Source of the DNA: Bog-473 sp963742035
GTDB taxonomy: Bacteria; Actinomycetota; Acidimicrobiia; Acidimicrobiales; RAAP-2
Length of the DNA stretch: 64,000 nt
NCBI GenBank assembly: GCA_963742035.1
Contig: CAVUKH010000007.1
Span: 620,001-684,000 of the forward strand
Direction of reading: 5' to 3'
Position numbers and translations under genes: made by a program
Notes under the pieces: generated by a model
The model's input: only the letters and a program-made list of their open reading frames with translations
What the model was told of the DNA's origin: nothing
Database searches by the model: none
Part shown: piece after piece, positions 54,880 through 63,351 of the stretch
How the letters are laid out: every line of letters begins with the position of its first letter
Numbering within the stretch: the first letter of the stretch is position 1

Positions 54880-55473
54880 TTAGTCGCGGCCGAAGCCGCG
54901 CTCAACCAGTCGTTGCCGCTCCTCTTCGGAGACCTTCACGTTGGTCGGTGCGAGCAGGAAGACCTGGTCCGCCACCTTTTCCATTTCGCCGCTCAGGGCG
55001 TAGGTGACCCCGCTGCAGAAGTCGATCATGCGCCGCTGCAGATCGCGATCAGCCATCTGGAGATTCACGATCACCGGCCGGTTGTCCTTCAGGCGATCCG
55101 CGATCTCCTTGGCGTCGCCAAACCGGGAGGGGGCGACCACGTGCACCCGACCCGAAGGAGCCGGCGCCGGCCCGGTCGGGTTCATGGTCGGATCGACCGG
55201 CATGGCCCGCACGGCCGAAGGCCGGGGCGCCACGTTGCTGGGTGCCGGCCGGGGCTGCTGGCTCGGCTGGGCCGACTCGCGCGGAATGGTGCGCACCCTG
55301 CTCATGCCGCCGCTGAACTCCTCGGCCTGCTCCTGGTCTTGGGACCGGGGCTCGACCCGGGACGCGGCCGAGAAGCCGCGTGGCGCGCGATCCTCCAAGT
55401 CGTCGTACTCGTCGTACTCGTCATCGAGCAGGCCGAGATACACCATGGTCTTCTTCATGAACGAGGGTGACAT
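54880..55473 (-). CDS. sepF: Cell division protein SepF
   Basis: Membrane anchor for FtsZ, replacing FtsA in actinobacteria. 197 residues: an amphipathic N-terminal helix (FMKKTMVYLGL), an acidic then Pro-rich linker (residues ~18-105), and the globular FtsZ-binding domain with VHVVAPSRFGDAKEIADRLKDNRPVIVNLQ and FCSGVTYALSGEMEKVADQVFLLAP. Start ATG 55473 has AGGAGAAGGA just upstream; a TACGCT at minus-strand 22 bases upstream is a possible -10, so sepF may have its own leadered promoter. Confidence 0.94.
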   Translation of the reverse strand: MSPSFMKKTMVYLGLLDDEYDEYDDLEDRAPRGFSAASRVEPRSQDQEQAEEFSGGMSRVRTIPRESAQPSQQPRPAPSNVAPRPSAVRAMPVDPTMNPTGPAPAPSGRVHVVAPSRFGDAKEIADRLKDNRPVIVNLQMADRDLQRRMIDFCSGVTYALSGEMEKVADQVFLLAPTNVKVSEEERQRLVERGFGRD

Positions 55474-55620
55474 TCCTTCTCCTGTCCTCGGACAGCGTAG
55501 TGCCTGGTTGGCAACCCGGGCGGGTCCAGGCAGCCCAGAACCCGAGCTCCTTCCGCCGTCACGCTCGTGCTCAGCCTCACATCGCCTCCTCGCGGAGCTC
55601 GCTGACGGTGACTCTCCACC

Positions 55621-56340
55621 TCACGGTGCCGTCGCAGGGGGTCGGGCTCCGAAGAGGGCTCGCCCGATGCGAACCATCGTCGACCCCGCCGCCACGGCCG
55701 CCTCGAGGTCGTCGCTCATACCCATCGACCGTTCCTCCAGGCCCAGGCGGTCGGCCAGGCGCGCCAACGTCTCGAACGCCTGCTTCGGCGCCTCCGCACC
55801 CGGAGCAGCGACGGTCATGAGGCCCCGCACCTCGAGCCCGAGGTCGCCGAGCCGCGCCACCAGCTCACCCGTCGCCGCAGGGGTGCACCCATTTCGGCCG
55901 GGCAGGCCCGTCGTCTCGACCTGCACCAACACCTGCGCCCGCGGCGCAAACCGAGCGATCCGCTCCCCCTCGGCCTGGCGGGCGACGCTCTGCCAGAGAC
56001 CAACCAAAGGAGCGAGCTGCGCCACTTTGTTGCGCTGCACCGCGCCCAGAAAGTGCCAAACCATGCCGGCGTCGGCCTGTGTGGCCGCCTTGGCAACCAG
56101 TTCCGCGGCATAGTTCTCACCCAGGTCCGTCAGCCCCGCGGCCCGCGCCGCGCGGACCGCCTCGGAGCCAAAACCCTTGGTCACACCGATCACCCGCACC
56201 TGGGCACGATCGCCACCGGCGCGCTCGATGCGCTCCCGGACCGCCAGCAGGCTCCGCGCGACTTCGTCGCTAGCGGAGGAAGGAGGGGACGTCGAAATCG
56301 TCGTCTCCCAGGTCGAGCCCCTCTTCCGACCCGGTGGCAT
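55621..56340 (-). CDS. yggS: PLP homeostasis protein (YggS/YlmE family)
   Basis: Pyridoxal phosphate-binding protein. 239 residues as listed. PLP Lys in IGVTKGFG, LGENYAAEL, WHFLGAVQRNK and the C-terminal SMGMSDDLEAAVAAGSTMVRIG. The start is unclear: ATG 56340 overlaps ftsZ by 71 bases, and no ATG/GTG/TTG lies between the ftsZ stop and the conserved core, so the overlap or a rare start must be real. The laccase-like pgeF gene often found between ftsZ and yggS is absent. Confidence 0.88.
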   Translation of the reverse strand: MPPGRKRGSTWETTISTSPPSSASDEVARSLLAVRERIERAGGDRAQVRVIGVTKGFGSEAVRAARAAGLTDLGENYAAELVAKAATQADAGMVWHFLGAVQRNKVAQLAPLVGLWQSVARQAEGERIARFAPRAQVLVQVETTGLPGRNGCTPAATGELVARLGDLGLEVRGLMTVAAPGAEAPKQAFETLARLADRLGLEERSMGMSDDLEAAVAAGSTMVRIGRALFGARPPATAP

Positions 56341-57379
56341 CGGCGAAGATGTCCACGGGCTCGGGGGTCGAGAAGATCGTCGAGGCCAGGTCGCCCGCCT
56401 TGGTCGTCGGCACCGCGCCCTCTTCCCAGCGCTCGAACCCGGCGGCGATCACCGTCACGCGGACCTCGTCACCCATGGTGTCGTCGATCACGGCGCCGAA
56501 GATGATGTTGGCGTCGGGGTGGGCCACGGCGTGGATGATCTCAGCGGCCTCGTTTACTTCGAAGAGACCCAGGTCAGAACCTCCGGCGATGTTCAACACC
56601 ATGCCGCGGGCGCCCTCAATGGAGGCCTCGAGCAGCGGTGAGGTGATGGCGGCCCGTGCCGCGTTGGCCGCCCGACCCTCGCCGATGGAGGAACCGATAC
56701 CCATGATGGCGGTGCCGGCATTGGTCATGACCATCTTCACGTCGGCGAAGTCGGTGTTGATGAGTCCGGGCACCGTGATCAGGTCCGTGATGCCCCGCAC
56801 ACCCTGCAGGAGGACCTCGTCGACCGTCTTGAAGGCGTTGACCATGCTCGTCTTGTCGTTCGACACGGTGAGCAGCCGATCATTGGGGATGACAATGAGG
56901 GTGTCGACCTTCTCCTTGACGACCTGAATCCCCTTCTCCGCCTGCATGGCCCGACGCCTGCCCTCGAAGGTGAACGGCCGGGTCACGACTCCGATGGTCA
57001 GTGCGCCCAGGCTCTTGGCGATCTCGGCCACGACGGGCGCACCGCCGGTCCCGGTACCGCCGCCCATGCCCGCCGTGATGAAGACCATGTCGGCACCCTG
57101 GAGCGCCTCTTCGATTTCGACCCGGTGCTCCTCGGCGGCCAGTCTCCCCACCTCGGGGTCGCTGCCTGCACCAAGCCCGCGGGTGAGCTGGCGCCCGATG
57201 TCGAGCTTCAGGTCGGCGTCGCTCATGAGGAGCGCCTGGGCATCGGTGTTGGCCGCGATGAATTCGACGTTGCGCAGACCAGAGTCGATCATCCGGTTGA
57301 CCGCATTGACACCGCCGCCACCGACCCCGACGACCTTGATCACTGCCAGGTAGTTGCCCTGGGTAGGCACGGTCGTCAT
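56270..57379 (-). CDS. ftsZ: Cell division GTPase FtsZ
   Basis: Forms the division ring. 369 residues, short C-terminal linker. GTP-binding VVGVGGGGVNAVNRMI, tubulin signature GMGGGTGTGGAP, NTDAQAL and T7-loop INTDFADVK. The conserved C-terminal peptide is DDFDVPSFLR, which binds SepF. ATG 57379 has GAGGGAG upstream. A near-consensus promoter lies in the 180-base gap after ftsQ. Confidence 0.98.
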   Translation of the reverse strand: MTTVPTQGNYLAVIKVVGVGGGGVNAVNRMIDSGLRNVEFIAANTDAQALLMSDADLKLDIGRQLTRGLGAGSDPEVGRLAAEEHRVEIEEALQGADMVFITAGMGGGTGTGGAPVVAEIAKSLGALTIGVVTRPFTFEGRRRAMQAEKGIQVVKEKVDTLIVIPNDRLLTVSNDKTSMVNAFKTVDEVLLQGVRGITDLITVPGLINTDFADVKMVMTNAGTAIMGIGSSIGEGRAANAARAAITSPLLEASIEGARGMVLNIAGGSDLGLFEVNEAAEIIHAVAHPDANIIFGAVIDDTMGDEVRVTVIAAGFERWEEGAVPTTKAGDLASTIFSTPEPVDIFADATGSEEGLDLGDDDFDVPSFLR

Positions 57380-57516
57380 GAACTCCCTCGTCCTCGGGTC
57401 GATCGCCGACCGGTCACTCGCTGGTGGTTTCCGCCAGACGTCGCCCGCGGGCTGTGAGGTGCGACCCATCCCTGAACCTCTGGGGAAGGTTGATGTTCAC
57501 AGTGCGGGAACGTGGC

Positions 57517-57549
57517 CCCACCATACGGGTGGGCGTTCAGGCTGGTCAA
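57517..57549 (-). promoter_or_regulatory. ftsZ promoter with embedded inverted repeat
   Basis: Minus-strand TTGACC (57544-57549) and TATGGT (57520-57525) are separated by 18 bases and form the best sigma-70-like promoter in the window. The -10 box lies inside the inverted repeat CCCACC-ATACG-GGTGGG (57517-57533 on the plus strand), so a repressor binding this repeat would block initiation. The predicted leader to ATG 57379 is about 130 bases. Unlike the eleven leaderless genes, ftsZ has a recognisable -35. Confidence 0.7.
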
Positions 57550-57559
57550 GCATCCTAGG

Positions 57560-58372
57560 TCAGCCCGAGGTCACCGTCGGCGCATCGGGGACACTGACGT
57601 CAATGACATCGCCGTTGTGCAGCGTGGCCCCGGCCAGAATCGCGGAAACGTCCTCGTACTTGGCAGTGAGCTCGGACGTGGTGCCGATGTCGACCACCAC
57701 CGGCGTGGTCAGGGCCAACTGCACCCAGCCGCCGGGCTCGACCGTGACCGCCGTCACCTGTCCGACGAAGGAGGCCGGCAGTGTGGAAGCGACACGAAGC
57801 CCCGCCGCGTCCTTGACCGGGAGCGCCGTACCGGGCGCGCCGGGGGGTTCGGGCGCCGTCAGCAGCAGGAGCCCCGCCGGGCGGGTGGCGGACTGGGCCA
57901 GCACCCGGCCGTCGCTGCTGAGGGTCGCCCACGTGCCTGTCGATGTGCTGGCGGTGAAGCGAGGTGTCTCCTCGGTCACAGCGATGTGCACCCCGTCGGG
58001 CCACGAGACGTGCACGGTGGCCGCGCGCACCCAGGGGAGCTCCTCCAGGCGGGCGGCCGCGGCTCCGGCATTGACGTCGAGCAGCGGCGGATGACTGGCG
58101 AGGCCGGCCTGGGCGACCACGTCGGCCTCCGTCTCGTGCACGTTGCCGGTCACCGTGACGGAGCGGGCCGAGAACAGGGGGGTGTGGAGCAGGAACCATC
58201 CGCCCACGAACAGGGCCACCACCCCGAGGGCCACGCCGGCGATGACCAGGCGGCGCCGTCCCCGCTCCTTGCTGACCGCTGTCCGGCGGGCCGAGATGCG
58301 CGGGTCCATGCGTCGACCACGCCCTGGTGGGGCCACCGGAGCCTTCCGCTCCTCCGTTCCCACCGGCGTCAT
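57560..58372 (-). CDS. ftsQ: Cell division protein FtsQ
   Basis: Divisome membrane protein. 270 residues: basic N-terminal cytoplasmic tail, one membrane segment (VIAGVALGVVALFVGGWFLL), POTRA domain beginning FSARSVTVTGN with LPWVRAATVHVSWPDGV, and the FtsQ beta domain. ftsA is not present between ftsQ and ftsZ, as expected where SepF anchors FtsZ. ATGA overlap with murB. Confidence 0.93.
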   Translation of the reverse strand: MTPVGTEERKAPVAPPGRGRRMDPRISARRTAVSKERGRRRLVIAGVALGVVALFVGGWFLLHTPLFSARSVTVTGNVHETEADVVAQAGLASHPPLLDVNAGAAAARLEELPWVRAATVHVSWPDGVHIAVTEETPRFTASTSTGTWATLSSDGRVLAQSATRPAGLLLLTAPEPPGAPGTALPVKDAAGLRVASTLPASFVGQVTAVTVEPGGWVQLALTTPVVVDIGTTSELTAKYEDVSAILAGATLHNGDVIDVSVPDAPTVTSG

Positions 58373-59379
58373 GGCGTCGCCCCGCTCTTCCCGTCCACCG
58401 GACCATCTTTCCCGGCGCCGAAGCCGAGAAGGCGGACCTCGGCCCGCAGCACCACGCCGCTGTGCTCCGTCACGACGTCACGCACATGGCACATCAGGGC
58501 GTACACGTCGTCCGCCCGGCCGTCCTTGTCCGCCTGAATGAAGTTGGCGTGCTTCTCCGAGACGTGCGCCGTGCCGATCCGGAAGCCCTTCAATCCCGCC
58601 GCCTCAATGAGCCGTCCGGCCGAGTCGCCTGCAGGATTGGTGAACACCGAGCCGGCATTGGACCCACCGGGCTGGTTCTTGCGCCGCCATCTGACGATGG
58701 CGCTCACCGCCGCCTGCTCCTCTTCGACCGAACCCGGCCAGACGGCCAGCTCGGCCGCCACCACGACCTGGGTCGCCGCCACCGAGGAAGACCGATAGCC
58801 ATAGGCGAGGCGAGAGACGTCGTCCGTCCCCCCGGCTTCACTGCTCAGGTCGATCCAGTCGTAGCGAACGAGGCACGACGCCATGTCCGACCCGTGGCCA
58901 CCGGCGTTCATGCGTACCGCCCCACCGACCGACCCGGGCACGCCGACAGCCCAGGACAGCCCGCTCCATCCGGCATCGGCCACACGGCGAGCCAGCACCG
59001 GCAGCGCGACGGCCGCCCCAGCCCGCACCAGGACCGGAGCAGGGTCGCCCGGCGCCGCCTGGTCGTCCGACGGCAACGGCACCTCGATGTCGGCGAACCC
59101 GCCACCGAGGTGCAGCACGACCCCGCCGAAACCCTCGTCCGCCACCAAGACGTTGGAGCCGCGTCCTAGGACGAAGACCGGCGGTGGGACTGCCACAGCC
59201 GCGTGCTGGGCCCAGGCCCGGCGCACCGACGCCAGGTCGTCCGGACCCTCGACCTCGATATAGAGCGCCGCCGTCCCCCCGACGCCATAGGTGGTGAGCG
59301 GGCCGAGGGGCCTGTCTCTCGTGGCCCGGGCGCCGAGGGCACCGGCCAGGGCGCGCAAACCGTCGTCCGGCTTCACCAC
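58369..59379 (-). CDS. murB: UDP-N-acetylenolpyruvoylglucosamine reductase
   Basis: Flavoenzyme making UDP-MurNAc. 336 residues from GTG 59379 (GGAG seven bases upstream; GTG 59376 also possible). FAD-binding RGSNVLV, GVPGSVGGAVRMNAG, catalytic Ser in NAGSVFTNP and LIEAAGLKGFR, VSEKHANFI. The family type with the Tyr loop (YGYRSS) is present. Confidence 0.95.
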   Translation of the reverse strand: MVKPDDGLRALAGALGARATRDRPLGPLTTYGVGGTAALYIEVEGPDDLASVRRAWAQHAAVAVPPPVFVLGRGSNVLVADEGFGGVVLHLGGGFADIEVPLPSDDQAAPGDPAPVLVRAGAAVALPVLARRVADAGWSGLSWAVGVPGSVGGAVRMNAGGHGSDMASCLVRYDWIDLSSEAGGTDDVSRLAYGYRSSSVAATQVVVAAELAVWPGSVEEEQAAVSAIVRWRRKNQPGGSNAGSVFTNPAGDSAGRLIEAAGLKGFRIGTAHVSEKHANFIQADKDGRADDVYALMCHVRDVVTEHSGVVLRAEVRLLGFGAGKDGPVDGKSGATP

Positions 59380-59395
59380 CGTGTCTCCGCCGTGG

Positions 59396-60784
59396 TCACC
59401 ATCGCGGTGCGTCGAGCAGCTGGTCGGGCAACGTGGTGAGGTCGCCCGCACCCAGGGTCAGGCACAGGTCCCCAGGCCGCAGCTCGGCCGAAACGGTCTG
59501 ACGGAGCTCCTCCCACCCGGCTACGTACGTGACCGGCAGCCGCGGGTCCTGGGCCCGAACGGCGTCGGCCACCAGGCGGCCCGACACTCCGGGAACGGGC
59601 CGTTCTCCCGCGCTGTAGATGTCGGTAACCACGAGCACGTCGGCATCGGCGAAGGCGGTCCCGAACTCCGGCGCCAGTGCGGCGGTCCGAGAGAAGCGGT
59701 GTGGCTGGAAGACGGCGACGACGCGGTCCCACCCACCCGTCCGGGCCGTGGCCAGGGCGGCGCGCACCTCGGCGGGGAGGTGGGCGTAGTCGTCCACGAA
59801 GGTCACGCCGGCGGCCTCGCCCCTGAACTCGAAACGCCGAGTCACCCCGGCGAAGCGGGCCAGGGCCGCCTGGGCCGCCGCGAAGGGTGCTCCGGCCTGG
59901 AGTGCCGCGACCACGGCCGTGGCCCCGTTCCGCGCGTTGTGCCGACCTGGCACACCGATGGCGACCGTTCCGAGCTCCCCGTCCGGGCCGCGCAGGGTGA
60001 AGGACACCGAGCTGCGCTGGAGATCGAGGCGTTCCATCACATAGGAGCATCCCGGGTCGGAGCCGATGGTGGTCGAACCGTTCTCCCGGCCGATCGCCGC
60101 CGCCTCGGGATCATCGGCGCAGACGACCGAGCCGTCACGCGCGCCGGCCACGAAGTCGGCAAAGGCGGCGCGCAACACGTCGAAGGTCCCGTAGAAGTCC
60201 AGATGGTCCGGCTCGACATTGGTCAGCACGGCCAGATCGGGCGCGATGGCCCGGAAAGTGCCATAGCTCTCGTCAGCCTCCACCACGAGCCACTCCCCCG
60301 TGTCCCACACGGCGTTGGTCCCGATCTCGTTGACGTCGGCCCCGATGACGAAGGAGGGCCGCATGCCGGCCTCGACCAGGATCAGCGACAGCATGGAGGC
60401 GGTCGTCGTCTTCCCGTGCGTGCCCGACACGGCCAGGCAGCGGCGGGTGGCACAGATGGCGGCCAGCATCTCGGAACGGGGCACGACCACAATGTCCCTG
60501 GCGCGCGCCTCCACGAGCTCAGGGTTCTCCGGCTGGACCGCGGGCGAGTACGTCACCGCATCGGCGTCCGCCAGGTTGAGCGGACTGTGGCCGACCGCCA
60601 CCGCGATGCCGTGGGAGCGCAACCGCTCGGCCACCGGCGAGTCCTTCAGGTCCGAACCGGAGACCTGGTGACCCATGTCCCGCAGGACGAGCGCGATGGC
60701 GCTCATGCCGGCGCCCCCGATGCCCACGATGTGGATGCGCCGGGGTGTGCCGAGGTCGAAGGGCGCGACAGAGTCAGCGGGCAT
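59396..60784 (-). CDS. murC: UDP-N-acetylmuramate-L-alanine ligase
   Basis: Adds L-Ala to UDP-MurNAc. 462 residues. N-terminal Rossmann motif IHIVGIGGAGMSA, ATP P-loop SGTHGKTTTASM, EADES, NVEPDHLDFY and DDYAHLPAEVRAAL. ATG 60784 overlaps murG by 11 bases. It is of normal length, so it has not fused with the missing MurD. Confidence 0.96.
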   Translation of the reverse strand: MPADSVAPFDLGTPRRIHIVGIGGAGMSAIALVLRDMGHQVSGSDLKDSPVAERLRSHGIAVAVGHSPLNLADADAVTYSPAVQPENPELVEARARDIVVVPRSEMLAAICATRRCLAVSGTHGKTTTASMLSLILVEAGMRPSFVIGADVNEIGTNAVWDTGEWLVVEADESYGTFRAIAPDLAVLTNVEPDHLDFYGTFDVLRAAFADFVAGARDGSVVCADDPEAAAIGRENGSTTIGSDPGCSYVMERLDLQRSSVSFTLRGPDGELGTVAIGVPGRHNARNGATAVVAALQAGAPFAAAQAALARFAGVTRRFEFRGEAAGVTFVDDYAHLPAEVRAALATARTGGWDRVVAVFQPHRFSRTAALAPEFGTAFADADVLVVTDIYSAGERPVPGVSGRLVADAVRAQDPRLPVTYVAGWEELRQTVSAELRPGDLCLTLGAGDLTTLPDQLLDAPRW

Positions 60785-61907
60785 GGGTATCAACCAGTTC
60801 GGCGACGCGGGCGGCCGCGTCCGGGTGGCTGTTGTCCCTGGCCGCGTCGCGCATGGCGCGGAGGCGCTCGGGATCGTTCAGAAGCGTATCGAGCTCGAGA
60901 GCAAGACGCCGCCCGTCGCATTCCTGATCGGGGATGTGCACTGCGGCGCCCATGGTGACGAGTGCCTCGGCGTTGCGCGTCTGGTGGTCCCGTGGGGCCC
61001 CGGGCAGGGGGACCAGAATGGCCGCAACCCCCGACATCAGCACCTCGGCCACCGTCATCGCCCCGGCCCGGACCACACACACGTCAGCGGCATTGTAGAA
61101 GTCAGGCATGTCGTCCTCGAAAGGCACCACCCGGTAACAGAGGCCGAGCTCGTTCGCTCCGTCTTCTTTCACTGGCCGCGCGAACGCCTCGTAGTCGCGT
61201 CGCCCAGTGACGTGGTACACCGAGCGATCTGCGTGCGCGACCCAGTCTGCCGCCAGTTCGGCCACGGCACCGTTGACCCTGCGGGCGCCGAGCGAACCAC
61301 CGGCACAGGCCACGGTCCGGCGCTCGGCCGGCAGGCCCAACGTCACCCGGCTGGCCGCCCGGCCCTCCGGTGTCCGCACCAGGGTGGCGAGCGCGGGCCA
61401 CACCGGCGTGCCCGTGACATGGGTCCGCGGCAGGTCCGTCCCCGCGAAGGCCACAGCATTGGCCGCGGCGAACCGACCGAGCAGGCCATTGACCGCACCC
61501 GGCACCGAGTCGGTCGTCATGCACACGAGGGGCACCCTGGTGCAGAGCGCCGCCAGTCCGGCCGGGAAGCTGGCGTACCCACCGACGACGACCACGACGC
61601 GCGGGCGCCGGAGCAGGAAGGAACCAAGGGCGCGCAGGCAGGCCCAGGCCAAGCCGATCAGCGCGCCCGCGTTGGCCCACCAGGCGGCCGGACTCAGGCT
61701 GCGGCGAATCCCTCGGCCGTGGAGCAGGGTGTAGGGGAATTCGAGCGTCGGCCACGTTGTGGCCTCCTGCCCACGGCGGGAGCCATAGAGCTCGATCGAC
61801 GCCGCAGGGTGACCCCGGTCGACGAGTGCGCGCGCGATCTGCAGCGAAGGGACGATGTGACCGCCCGTCCCACCGCCGGCAATCACTGTGCCGCGCCGGA
61901 CGCTCAC
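60774..61907 (-). CDS. murG: UDP-GlcNAc:lipid-linked MurNAc-pentapeptide GlcNAc transferase
   Basis: Makes lipid II at the inner face of the membrane. 377 residues. N-terminal IAGGGTGGHIVPSL, the hydrophobic patch and VVVVVGGYASFPAG, AGGSLGARRVN, and donor-binding RAGAMTVAEVLMSG with DHQTRNAEAL. GTG 61907 overlaps ftsW as GTGA. Confidence 0.96.
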   Translation of the reverse strand: MSVRRGTVIAGGGTGGHIVPSLQIARALVDRGHPAASIELYGSRRGQEATTWPTLEFPYTLLHGRGIRRSLSPAAWWANAGALIGLAWACLRALGSFLLRRPRVVVVVGGYASFPAGLAALCTRVPLVCMTTDSVPGAVNGLLGRFAAANAVAFAGTDLPRTHVTGTPVWPALATLVRTPEGRAASRVTLGLPAERRTVACAGGSLGARRVNGAVAELAADWVAHADRSVYHVTGRRDYEAFARPVKEDGANELGLCYRVVPFEDDMPDFYNAADVCVVRAGAMTVAEVLMSGVAAILVPLPGAPRDHQTRNAEALVTMGAAVHIPDQECDGRRLALELDTLLNDPERLRAMRDAARDNSHPDAAARVAELVDTHAR

Positions 61908-63202
61908 CGACCTCGGGCCGCGCCGGCAGTCCGGCGCCCCGAACCGGCGACCCCTAATGCGGTCGGCGCCTCGCCCTGCCGGGCGACGTTGATCAGGATG
62001 CCCGCCGCCGCCATGGTGATCACCAGTGACGAGCCCCCGAAGGATATGAACGGGAGCGGAATGCCGGTGACGGGCAACACGCCCACCACTGCACCGACGT
62101 TGATGAGGGTCTCTGCCCCGACCCAGGCCACCAGGCCCAGGGAGAGCAGCGCTCCGAAGCGGTCGGTCGACTGCACCGCGGCGCGGATGCCCAGCCACAT
62201 GAAGGCACCCAGGAGGGCGAGCACCAGCAGCGCACCCACGATCCCGAGTTCCTCGCCGATGACCGAGAAGATGAAGTCAGTGTGCGCGTTGGGGAGGAAG
62301 CCCCACTGCGCCTGCCCACCACCGAGGCCGGAACCGACGAGGTGGCCCGACCCCAGCCCGATCAGCGACTGCATGACTTGGTAGCCCGAGCCGGAGCTGT
62401 GGGCGGAGGGGTCCATGAAGGACAACAACCGGGCCCTGCGGTAGGGCGAAGCCACCGCGACGATCAGGGCCAGGCCGACCAGGGCGGCCATCACCTTCAT
62501 GACCGGCCCCAGGCGCACGCCGGACACGAACAGGAGGGCGAGTGCGATGAACCCGAGCACCATGGCGGTGCCCATGTCCGGCTGGGCCAGGATGAGCACA
62601 CAGGCGAAGCCCGTCACGATGAGCAGCGGGCCGATGATGCGGCGGTCGGCGGCGTCCTCGTCGAGGCGGCGGGTGATGAAGTCGGCGGCGAACAGGGTGA
62701 GGGCCAGTTTCATCAACTCGGACGGCTGCAGCCGGAATTGCCCGAAGCCGACCCAGCGGCTCGAGCCCATCGCGTGGACACCCAGGCCGGGCACCAGCAC
62801 CACGAAGAGCAATCCGACTGTCACCAGCATGATGAGAGGACTGAACCGACGAAGCTTGCGGTAGTCGAAGCGGATGGCCAGCCACAGCACCACGGCGCCG
62901 ATCGCCATCCACATGGCTTCCCTGATGAGGATGGCCCAGGGCGTGCCGTAGGTGGAGATGGAGACGACTGACGATGCCGTGCCGACCATGACGAGCCCGA
63001 CGAGGCAGAGCAGGACCACGTCGAGGAGCAGCAGCGTCGAAACCGAGAGCCGGCGGCTGCCGATTCTGATGCCCGTGCTGGCGGCGGCACCGGAGGCGGC
63101 GTGCGCCGATGGGCGAGGGGCGCCGCCCGACGCCTTGGCGGGGCGACGCGGCCGCGGTGCGGTGTGCCGTTGGGGCGGGGCGATGCTGCGCGTCGACGTC
63201 AT
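61904..63202 (-). CDS. ftsW: Peptidoglycan polymerase FtsW (SEDS family)
   Basis: Divisome glycosyltransferase. 432 residues: 50-residue Arg/Ala/Pro-rich cytoplasmic tail, then ten membrane segments with LQPSELMKLALTLFAAD, QPDMGTAMVLG, GGGQAQWGFLPNAHTDFIFS and PFISFGGSSL. ATG 63202 has AGGAGGAG upstream, located inside the small ORF that precedes it, and overlaps that ORF by ATGA. Confidence 0.96.
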   Translation of the reverse strand: MTSTRSIAPPQRHTAPRPRRPAKASGGAPRPSAHAASGAAASTGIRIGSRRLSVSTLLLLDVVLLCLVGLVMVGTASSVVSISTYGTPWAILIREAMWMAIGAVVLWLAIRFDYRKLRRFSPLIMLVTVGLLFVVLVPGLGVHAMGSSRWVGFGQFRLQPSELMKLALTLFAADFITRRLDEDAADRRIIGPLLIVTGFACVLILAQPDMGTAMVLGFIALALLFVSGVRLGPVMKVMAALVGLALIVAVASPYRRARLLSFMDPSAHSSGSGYQVMQSLIGLGSGHLVGSGLGGGQAQWGFLPNAHTDFIFSVIGEELGIVGALLVLALLGAFMWLGIRAAVQSTDRFGALLSLGLVAWVGAETLINVGAVVGVLPVTGIPLPFISFGGSSLVITMAAAGILINVARQGEAPTALGVAGSGRRTAGAARGR

Positions 63203-63351
63203 GATGCCCACTCCTCCTGGGCGCGGGCGCGCCGCTCAGCCCGGTCCGACCCCCGATGCATGGCCGCAGTCTCCCCCACCGCGCAGCCGAAGTGGCGGAC
63301 CGCGCCGCCAGCCCGCCTCATGACACGCACGCCGACACCCGGGCAGGTCAT
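63199..63351 (-). CDS. 50-residue ORF in the murD position
   Basis: Starts by ATGA overlap with the mraY stop and ends by ATGA overlap with the ftsW start, exactly the spacing expected of a real coupled gene. The product is small, basic and has two Cys and one His (TCPGVGVRVMRRAGGAVRHF, then GCAVGETAAMHRGS, Arg/Ala/Glu-rich end). I see no MurD motif (no GxGxSG nucleotide fold, no GTxGKTT). It could be an unknown gene, a remnant after an in-frame deletion of murD, or a chance ORF created at a deletion junction. Its 3' end carries the ftsW Shine-Dalgarno. Confidence 0.45.
   Translation of the reverse strand: MTCPGVGVRVMRRAGGAVRHFGCAVGETAAMHRGSDRAERRARAQEEWAS

Noticed and set aside
55506..55516. 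GGTTG-G-CAACC inverted repeat upstream of sepF.
   Set aside because: Only 5-bp arms; too short to call an operator without conservation data.
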